Source of the DNA: MGBC108787 sp964430695
GTDB lineage: Bacteria > Bacillota_I > Bacilli_A > RF39 > UBA660
NCBI GenBank assembly: GCA_964430695.1
Contig: CAYSFO010000062.1
Location: forward strand, 1-5,644
Direction of reading: 5' to 3'
DNA length: 5,644 bases
Made by a program: the position numbers and the translations under genes
The notes under the pieces: model-generated
Seen by the model: only the letters and a program-made list of their open reading frames with translations
Databases searched by the model: none
Told to the model about the DNA's origin: nothing
Shown: positions 1 through 3,756 of the stretch, one piece after another
Position numbering within the stretch: position 1 is the first letter of the stretch
Layout of the letters: every line of letters begins with the position of its first letter

Positions 1-274
1 TTCTGGACATGAATGCGCTAATGCCTATACAGAATTAAATGATCCAATTGATCAATTAGAAAGATTTGAAGAACAAATAAAAGAAAAAGAATTAGGTAAT
101 GAAGAAGCTAATGATATTGACTATGATTTCGTAGAAGCTTTAGAATATGGTATGCCACCAGCTGGTGGAATAGGTTATGGAATTGACCGTTTAATCATGT
201 TATTTACGGAATCAGAATCAATTCGTGATGTTCTTTTATTCCCAACTATGAAACCTGAAAATAGACAAGATTAA
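1..274 (+). CDS. lysS: Lysyl-tRNA synthetase, class II, C-terminal end (partial)
   Basis: This is the last 90 codons of the enzyme that charges tRNA-Lys with lysine in the cytoplasm; the 5' part lies outside the window and the reading frame begins at base 2. The visible stretch matches the end of the class II catalytic core of LysS. It contains ELNDPIDQLERFEEQ, then DYDFVEALEYGMPP, the motif 3 segment GGIGYGIDRL whose arginine contacts ATP, and the terminal SIRDVLLFPTMK that is typical of the family. The protein ends a few residues later, the usual place for LysS. The TAA stop lies in the loop of the gene's own terminator, so this is the end of its transcription unit. The identification rests on several family motifs and is very secure; only the N-terminal part cannot be checked. 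Confidence 0.97.
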   Translation, partial: SGHECANAYTELNDPIDQLERFEEQIKEKELGNEEANDIDYDFVEALEYGMPPAGGIGYGIDRLIMLFTESESIRDVLLFPTMKPENRQD

Positions 275-289
275 TCTTGTCTATTTTTT
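258..289 (+). terminator. Intrinsic terminator of lysS
   Basis: A perfect 11-bp stem (260-270 with 275-285) has a TTAA loop and runs into a tract of six T (284-289); two further A-T pairs can extend it. The lysS stop codon (272-274) lies in the loop. The T-tract is on the plus strand, so it serves lysS. Confidence 0.93.
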
Positions 290-324
290 CAATTTTAGAT
301 ATAAAATATGAATTAGATTTTCGC

Positions 325-348
325 AAATAAAAACCGCATTTTTGCGAT
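325..348 (-). terminator. Probable intrinsic terminator of the 211-aa protein gene
   Basis: On the minus strand the stop codon at 350-348 is followed directly by a short hairpin, ATCGCA with TGCGGT (one G-U pair), loop AAAA, then a T-rich tract TTTTATTT. The stem is only 6 bp. An alternative pairing of TCGCAAA with TTTGCGA across 321-347 is also possible. The position right at the gene end supports a terminator, but it is weaker than the others in the window. Confidence 0.55.
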
Positions 349-983
349 TAATATTTTCTTGATAAAATATGACCGTTACCTAAATCTAATTTTCTTGGTC
401 TTTTCACAGTAATTGTTAAAATGTCTTTTTCAATATAATAATAAAGTGTAGGATAAATTTTTTCATCTCTTTGAATTGTAATATTCATATAATCTAATAT
501 CTCAGTTAAATATTCCCAATCAATATTAACATTATTAAGAAAATTCCCACTCCTAAGAGAAACTTCATCCACGCTTTTACGTGAATAATTAAGTGATATA
601 GTTAATCCTTTATCGCTTATACAATAAGATGATAATTCTGTTTCACCAACTTTTTCTGAAGTTATTTTACCAAGATTTTTATATTTTTTAACTGATTTAA
701 TACAATCTTGTCTTTTATCTGCCGTTGCAAGAGTATTATTTACTAAAGAAAGAATAGAAGCTGCAAATTCTTCAGTTCTTTCTCTTTTCTTCGCTTCTTT
801 TTTACTAACCTTTTTCTTTTCTTCTAATTCAGCCTCATGTATTCGTTGATAAGCTTCATCAAACATATCTGAACTAGTATCAAGCTTTGATATTAATTCA
901 TCGTGTATTCGTTTGTCAGCTTTATCAAACATGTCTGAACAATTATCAAGTTTTGAAATTAATGTATATAATTCTTTATTCAT
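348..983 (-). CDS. Protein of unknown function with a duplicated 22-residue helical motif
   Basis: I do not recognise the family of this 211-residue protein. It has no signal peptide and no membrane segment, so it is probably cytoplasmic. Residues 8-29 and 30-51 are near-identical copies of a 22-residue unit of the form LISKLD-x(2)-SDMFD-x-A-x(2)-RIH, probably amphipathic helix. They are followed by a very charged, Lys/Glu-rich stretch (52-72, EEKKKVSKKEAKKRERTEE) likely to be helix or coiled coil. The C-terminal two thirds (about 73-211) looks like a mixed alpha/beta domain, with strands around 170-195 (YPTLYYYIEKDILTITVKR). The ATG start is supported by a G-rich Shine-Dalgarno stretch (rev-comp GAAGGGGGG, 996-1004) about 12 bases upstream and by a consensus promoter just beyond. 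It is transcribed away from the tandem XRE gene, from which a terminator separates it. The repeats suggest protein binding, but no function can be assigned. Confidence 0.8.
   Translation of the reverse strand: MNKELYTLISKLDNCSDMFDKADKRIHDELISKLDTSSDMFDEAYQRIHEAELEEKKKVSKKEAKKRERTEEFAASILSLVNNTLATADKRQDCIKSVKKYKNLGKITSEKVGETELSSYCISDKGLTISLNYSRKSVDEVSLRSGNFLNNVNIDWEYLTEILDYMNITIQRDEKIYPTLYYYIEKDILTITVKRPRKLDLGNGHILSRKY
831..962 (-). repeat. Two-copy 66-bp in-frame tandem repeat
   Basis: Units 831-896 and 897-962 encode the two 22-residue copies at the N-terminus of the 211-aa protein. They share long identical tracts such as ATCAAACAT and GTATTCGTT but have diverged at many third positions, so the duplication is not very recent. 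The exact multiple of three keeps the reading frame. Confidence 0.85.
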
Positions 984-1017
984 AATAATAATAATCCCCC
1001 CTTCAAAATATGGGAAT

Positions 1018-1047
1018 ATTATAAATGAAAAGTTTTATAATTGTCAA
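1018..1047 (-). promoter_or_regulatory. Consensus sigma-A promoter for the 211-aa protein gene
   Basis: On the minus strand a perfect -35 box TTGACA (1047-1042) is followed by an 18-base spacer and a perfect -10 box TATAAT (1023-1018). Transcription would start near 1011, about 27 bases before the ATG, so the 5' leader is short and holds little more than the ribosome site. It is the closest match to consensus in the window and implies strong basal expression unless repressed. Confidence 0.87.
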
Positions 1048-1063
1048 ATTTTCACCATAATAA

Positions 1064-1092
1064 AAAAATAACTATTTCGAATAGTTATTTTT
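1064..1092 (-). terminator. Intrinsic terminator of the tandem XRE regulator gene
   Basis: An 11-bp perfect stem (1066-1076 with 1080-1090) has a 3-base TCG loop, extended by two A-T pairs. On the minus strand it runs into seven consecutive T (1068-1062). The TAG stop of the regulator (1074-1072) lies in the stem. A short T-rich run on the plus side could make it bidirectional, but no plus-strand gene ends here. Confidence 0.88.
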
Positions 1093-1518
1093 ATTGTCAA
1101 ATATATCTTTATCAATTGAGAAAGGTTTGTAAATTTTCGTTAAACCAAATAAAACTAGAGTAGAAGGTAATGTACGACCTCTTTCATAATGTGAATATGC
1201 TGGTTGACCACTACCAATCTTGCTAACAACTTCTGCTTGTGTCATCTTATTGATTTTTCTTAAATTTTTTAAGTTTTCACCAATCATCTTTCTATCAATC
1301 TTAATAGGTTTAAAATTATTTTCATCACTTAAGCCATATAAATAATCTAAACTATATTCAAATTTATTAGCATATTGAATTAGTCTTTCTATTGGAATAA
1401 CATCTTTTTCTGTTTCCCATCCTGAAACAGTAGAATTATCAACATTTAATATTTCTGCAATCTCAGTTTCAGTTAGTTCACAATCTTCACGACTGCTTCT
1501 TAAGTTTTTTACTATCAT
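1072..1518 (-). CDS. Small regulator with two tandem XRE-type helix-turn-helix domains
   Basis: A 148-residue cytoplasmic DNA-binding protein. The first HTH spans about residues 4-63: LTETEIAEILNVDNSTVSGW is helix-turn-helix, followed by the family's (I/L)xxYANxF and SLDYLYGLS ending. The second spans about 79-134 and begins IGENLKNLRKINKMTQAEV, with the recognition segment around SGQPAYSHYERGRTLPS. The usual family member has one such domain plus another module, so a protein made of almost nothing but two HTH domains is uncommon. It could bind two half-sites as a monomer or bridge sites as a dimer. The ATG is preceded by a GGTGAT ribosome site (1531-1526) with 7 bases between. It is read divergently from the membrane-anchored XRE gene across a 153-bp shared control region, an arrangement typical of regulators that act on the neighbour and on themselves. 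No effector domain is present. The DNA-binding fold is secure; the target is inferred. Confidence 0.9.
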   Translation of the reverse strand: MIVKNLRSSREDCELTETEIAEILNVDNSTVSGWETEKDVIPIERLIQYANKFEYSLDYLYGLSDENNFKPIKIDRKMIGENLKNLRKINKMTQAEVVSKIGSGQPAYSHYERGRTLPSTLVLFGLTKIYKPFSIDKDIFDNKNNYSK

Positions 1519-1556
1519 AAACCAATCACCATCTTAATTATTTCATTTACTAAAGC

Positions 1557-1571
1557 AAATTTTTAAAATTT
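1557..1571. promoter_or_regulatory. AT-only palindrome in the divergent control region (possible operator)
   Basis: AAATTTT-T-AAAATTT is a perfect 7+1+7 inverted repeat between the two divergent XRE genes, about 40 bases upstream of the start of the tandem HTH gene. Regulators of this class often bind such dyads, but an A/T-only palindrome is easy to obtain by chance in this base composition. The rest of 1519-1671 holds the plus-strand promoter given separately; I saw no convincing minus-strand promoter. Confidence 0.25.
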
Positions 1572-1600
1572 AGGGGAATAGTAATAAAAAGAAAATATTA

Positions 1601-1629
1601 TTGAGTTAATTTTTATGCTAACATATAAA
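1601..1629 (+). promoter_or_regulatory. Promoter of the membrane-anchored XRE gene
   Basis: TTGAGT (1601-1606), a 17-base spacer and TATAAA (1624-1629) fit a sigma-A promoter, with a start near 1636 and a leader of about 35 bases. The spacer contains AATTTTTATG followed by an imperfect dyad TATG-CTAA-CATA (1614-1625). The same block recurs in the next promoter downstream. Confidence 0.75.
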
Positions 1630-1671
1630 AAAGATTTTATTCTTATTTATAAAAAGGGCAGTTGATAAATA

Positions 1672-2400
1672 ATGGATTTAGATAAAGTTGGAAAATTTAT
1701 TGCTGAGAATAGAAAAAGGCAGAACTTAACTCAAAAAGACCTAGGTGAACTTTTAGGAATAAATCCAAAAACTATAAGTAAGTGGGAAAGAGGAGTTAAT
1801 GCTCCAGATATAGCACTATTAACCGAAATAGCAAAATACTTAAATGTCACAGTTGAAGAACTACTAGCAGGCGAAAAAATAAAAAGAGATAAACTAAGTA
1901 TAAAGAGATTTATTAATAAAAGTAATAAAACATCAAAAATTGTTACTATTACTTTTATTATTTTGTTTATTTTTATAATCATAGGTTTAATATACAAACC
2001 GTTCATCAATAACAAGAAACATGAAATATATACAATTAGTACAAGTGATAAGGATTATTTAGTAAATGGATATTTAATTTTAAATGACAACAATTATTCA
2101 GTTGATATAACGGAAATAAAAAGTATAAAAAAGAATATTGGTAGAAGTGCAGACGTTAAATTAAATATTTTGGATATTAATTTTGTTAGTAATGGAGAAA
2201 TTATTTACAATTACTTGATGAAAGAAGAAGGTGATTTTTATCTTTTTGAAGAATTAAAAAAGATAAATATTAACTTTAATAGAGTAAATGATAATAAAGA
2301 TTCTATTACTAATGCCAAAAATGAAATGACTATAAAATATTGCCTTACGTACAATGAATGTTCTACTATAAAACTTGAGTTAAACATCAAAAAAAGTTGA
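1672..2400 (+). CDS. Membrane-anchored XRE-family transcriptional regulator with external sensor-like domain
   Basis: A 242-residue one-component regulator. Residues 4-66 are a clear XRE HTH: VGKFIAENRKRQNLTQKDLG, then the recognition part GINPKTISKWERGVNAPD, ending NVTVEELLAGE. A basic linker (68-88) follows, then one strongly hydrophobic membrane segment at about 90-108 (IVTITFIILFIFIIIGLIY). The C-terminal 130 residues should lie outside the cell: polar, Asn/Lys-rich, with likely beta strands and a late CX5C pair (C224, C230) that could form a disulfide. By analogy with membrane-bound HTH proteins, the outer part would sense a ligand or partner while the HTH binds DNA near the membrane. 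The start is chosen because the HTH begins at once; the ribosome site AAGGG (1654-1658) is weak and 13 bases upstream, suggesting modest translation. The exported-protein gene follows after 90 bases with no terminator between, so the two may share a transcript and a function. The C-terminal domain is not one I recognise. Confidence 0.9.
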   Translation: MDLDKVGKFIAENRKRQNLTQKDLGELLGINPKTISKWERGVNAPDIALLTEIAKYLNVTVEELLAGEKIKRDKLSIKRFINKSNKTSKIVTITFIILFIFIIIGLIYKPFINNKKHEIYTISTSDKDYLVNGYLILNDNNYSVDITEIKSIKKNIGRSADVKLNILDINFVSNGEIIYNYLMKEEGDFYLFEELKKININFNRVNDNKDSITNAKNEMTIKYCLTYNECSTIKLELNIKKS

Positions 2401-2437
2401 GTAACCAAATTGGCTACCTAATTCGCTCATTGAGTTG

Positions 2438-2466
2438 TTGATGAATTTTTATGTACATATTAAAAT
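2438..2466 (+). promoter_or_regulatory. Promoter of the exported-protein gene
   Basis: TTGATG (2438-2443), a 17-base spacer and TAAAAT (2461-2466) form a sigma-A-like promoter just upstream of the Shine-Dalgarno site. The spacer carries AATTTTTATG and a perfect 10-bp palindrome TATGTACATA (2450-2459), the counterpart of the block in the promoter of the XRE gene upstream. The start point would be near 2473, leaving a leader of about 18 bases. Confidence 0.65.
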
Positions 2467-2490
2467 CAAAAATATAGAAAGGAGTGAATT

Positions 2491-3234
2491 ATGAAGAAGT
2501 ACTTAGTTATACTAATTATGTTTGCAATATTATTAATACCTAATACAGTATTTGCTGAAGAAGAATTTGTTTTAGTATCGAGAGATGTTAAATATTATAA
2601 GACAATAACTTATTATAATGATGATACATCAACTTATAATACTAATTCTTCCGAACCAAGATCTTATACGATTGAAGTAACAGAAGAAGAATATTATAAT
2701 CATGACGATATGCTTAATCCACAATCAACAACGGTTACTACGGAATATAAAAAAATGGTGACTGATATTTTAAGTAGTGGATCAAAGTATCGTTATCGAG
2801 TTGTACTTGATTGGCAACAAATTCCAAAAACTAGAAGTTACGACATAATTGGGATTGGTCATTCAACATCAGTAAAACTTAGTGGAAGTTTACACTTCGC
2901 TCAAGATTACTGCATTTCTGGTGGCGGATGTTCTTGTAGTACATCTTATACAGGAACAACAATTGATTCTGGCGCTACTTCTACATTTAAATTACCAAGT
3001 GGAACGTTAACTGCTCTTATCCAAACTTTGTATTTTGATGTAGATAAGAATACAACCGGTACAATTACTTCCCAATCAGCTTATGGTGATTATTCCCATG
3101 CTACTAAGACTATAACTAAAGCTAACGCATTAAAACATACTATTGGAACTACAGGAATCAAATTGGATTCTTCGATTTCAAGCTACTATGATTCCATAAA
3201 TTATGGTTTAGCGCGTTGGACTGGAAGTTGGTAA
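2491..3234 (+). CDS. Exported protein of unknown function
   Basis: A 247-residue protein with a classical Sec signal peptide: MKKY, a hydrophobic core LVILIMFAILLIP, and a probable signal peptidase I site after A22 (VFA|EEE). There is no lipobox cysteine, sortase motif or second membrane segment, so the mature protein of about 225 residues is expected to be released or loosely held. It is rich in Ser, Thr and Tyr and looks mainly beta. Features to search with are DWQQIPKTRSYDIIGIGHS (107-125), a Gly/Cys cluster CISGGGCSC (C141, C147, C149) and a Trp-containing end (YGLARWTGSW). The odd number of cysteines leaves one free or available for an intermolecular bond or metal. The start is fixed by a strong ribosome site AAAGGAG six bases before ATG and by the signal peptide. 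It lies between the membrane-anchored XRE gene and the small LysR-type gene. I do not recognise the family; an adhesin, toxin or matrix protein are all possible and none is shown. Confidence 0.88.
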   Translation: MKKYLVILIMFAILLIPNTVFAEEEFVLVSRDVKYYKTITYYNDDTSTYNTNSSEPRSYTIEVTEEEYYNHDDMLNPQSTTVTTEYKKMVTDILSSGSKYRYRVVLDWQQIPKTRSYDIIGIGHSTSVKLSGSLHFAQDYCISGGGCSCSTSYTGTTIDSGATSTFKLPSGTLTALIQTLYFDVDKNTTGTITSQSAYGDYSHATKTITKANALKHTIGTTGIKLDSSISSYYDSINYGLARWTGSW

Positions 3235-3299
3235 AAATACTATAAAATAAAACAAAACTGCTAAAAAACAATACTTAAAGAATTCAAAGGATGACAACT

Positions 3300-3539
3300 A
3301 TGATGAATTTCAGAAAAAATATACATTTATTGTATGACTTTTTTACTGCTGCTAAGTATAAAAGTATAAATCAAGCTGCAACAGTCCTAGGAATAAATGA
3401 ATCAACTGTATGCAGAAGTATAAAAAGACTAGAACGACTTACAATGAAAAGATTAATTAATTCCAGTCGCACTGGAATTGAACTCACTAGTGAAGGTGAA
3501 AAGTTATACAAAGAACTATCTATTAAATTTAATGGATAG
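3300..3539 (+). CDS. Stand-alone LysR-type helix-turn-helix protein (no effector domain)
   Basis: Seventy-nine residues that match only the N-terminal DNA-binding domain of LysR-type regulators: LLYDFFTAAKYKSINQAATV, then GINESTVCRSIKRLE, then the wing RLINSSRTGIELTSEGEKLY. Full-length family members are about 300 residues, so the linker helix and the whole effector-binding domain are missing. The ATG at 3300 is preferred because AAAGG (3286-3290) lies 9 bases upstream; the in-frame ATG at 3291 directly abuts that site, and 3303 is an alternative. The stop codon is built into the gene's own intrinsic terminator, so the short form looks like the normal end rather than a recent break. It follows the exported-protein gene by 65 bases without a terminator and probably shares its transcript. 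It might act as a small DNA-binding protein or interfere with a full-length LysR protein; no target is visible. Confidence 0.85.
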   Translation: MMNFRKNIHLLYDFFTAAKYKSINQAATVLGINESTVCRSIKRLERLTMKRLINSSRTGIELTSEGEKLYKELSIKFNG

Positions 3540-3546
3540 TTTTTTT
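3514..3546 (+). terminator. Intrinsic terminator ending the accessory plus-strand genes
   Basis: AACTATC (3514-3520) pairs with GATAGTT (3535-3541); after a U-G pair the stem continues through ATTA/TAAT with an AATT loop, about 12 bp in all, then T through 3546. The TAG stop of the LysR-type gene (3537-3539) is inside the right arm, and the last eight codons of that gene form the hairpin. Confidence 0.9.
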
Positions 3547-3564
3547 GTACAAGTATTTATGATA

Positions 3565-3593
3565 TTGACAATTATATAATAAAGTAGTAATAT
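3565..3593 (+). promoter_or_regulatory. Probable promoter of the leader ORF and the (p)ppGpp hydrolase gene
   Basis: A perfect TTGACA (3565-3570) stands 17 bases before TAATAT (3588-3593), a 4/6 match to the -10 box. A start near 3600 would give a leader of about 155 bases before the hydrolase gene. A second TTGACA (3670-3675) has only a poor -10 partner (TAAATT, 15-base spacer) and is a weaker alternative whose transcript would begin inside the leader terminator. Confidence 0.6.
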
Positions 3594-3623
3594 TTTCTAT
3601 ATCACAAATTTTTTGAGGTGTAT

Positions 3624-3713
3624 ATGAAGAGATTTATTGTTTTTAAAAATTTTATATTTTTTATCACAATTGACACTCTTTTATGCGGCCTAAATTTGCA
3701 AACGGTAGAATAA
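3624..3713 (+). CDS. Possible 29-residue leader peptide upstream of the (p)ppGpp hydrolase gene
   Basis: A short ORF beginning MKRFIVFKNFIFFITIDTLL has a GAGG ribosome site (3615-3618) five bases before its ATG and follows a probable promoter. It contains five Phe and four Ile among its first 16 residues. Its TAA stop (3711-3713) lies in the loop of an intrinsic terminator placed just before the next gene's ribosome site. That geometry is what a leader peptide controlling read-through would have: a ribosome finishing the ORF would cover the terminator arms. Against this, so short an AT-rich ORF could arise by chance, and no alternative antiterminator pairing was found. A small hydrophobic membrane peptide is another reading. 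Confidence 0.45.
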   Translation: MKRFIVFKNFIFFITIDTLLCGLNLQTVE

Positions 3714-3731
3714 TTAGTTCTATCGTTTTTT
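3700..3731 (+). terminator. Leader terminator (probable attenuator) before the (p)ppGpp hydrolase gene
   Basis: AACGGTAGAA (3701-3710) pairs with TTCTATCGTT (3718-3727), ten pairs including one G-U, with a 7-base loop and a tract of six T (3726-3731). The ribosome site of the next gene starts at 3739, so nothing like a full promoter fits between; most transcripts for the gene must pass this site. It therefore probably acts conditionally. It could also back up the accessory-block terminator upstream. Confidence 0.8.
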
Positions 3732-3756
3732 GTCTATTAAAGGAAGGGGTATAGAT

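Noticed and set aside
301..372. 11-bp direct repeat ATAAAATATGA (301-311 and 362-372) and inverted ATTAGATTT/AAATCTAAT (312-320, 382-390) as attachment-site or insertion scars
   Set aside because: AT-only or nearly so, one copy of each lies in coding sequence, and there is no second boundary copy near 3546 or any recombinase gene.
1731..2015. Minus-strand 94-codon open frame with hydrophobic runs
   Set aside because: It lies wholly opposite the HTH and membrane segment of the XRE gene; its hydrophobicity is the mirror of that AT-rich coding sequence, and there is no ribosome site.
2398..2421. TGA as a tryptophan codon (Mycoplasma-type code) extending the XRE gene
   Set aside because: All recognised conserved tryptophans use TGG, no in-frame TGA occurs in the long genes, and read-through would add only seven codons before TAA.
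2400..2437. Hairpin around CCAAATTGG and CTCATTGAG as a terminator of the membrane XRE gene
   Set aside because: The pairings are short with impossible or tiny loops and no T-tract follows.
3291..3299. ATG at 3291 as start of the LysR-type gene
   Set aside because: The AAAGG ribosome site touches this ATG directly, leaving no spacing; the ATG at 3300 is correctly placed.
3730..3756. Upstream TTG start for the RSH protein
   Set aside because: The TTG is in the T-tract of the leader terminator, has no ribosome site before it, and would bury the AGGAAGGGG site that serves the ATG at 3757.
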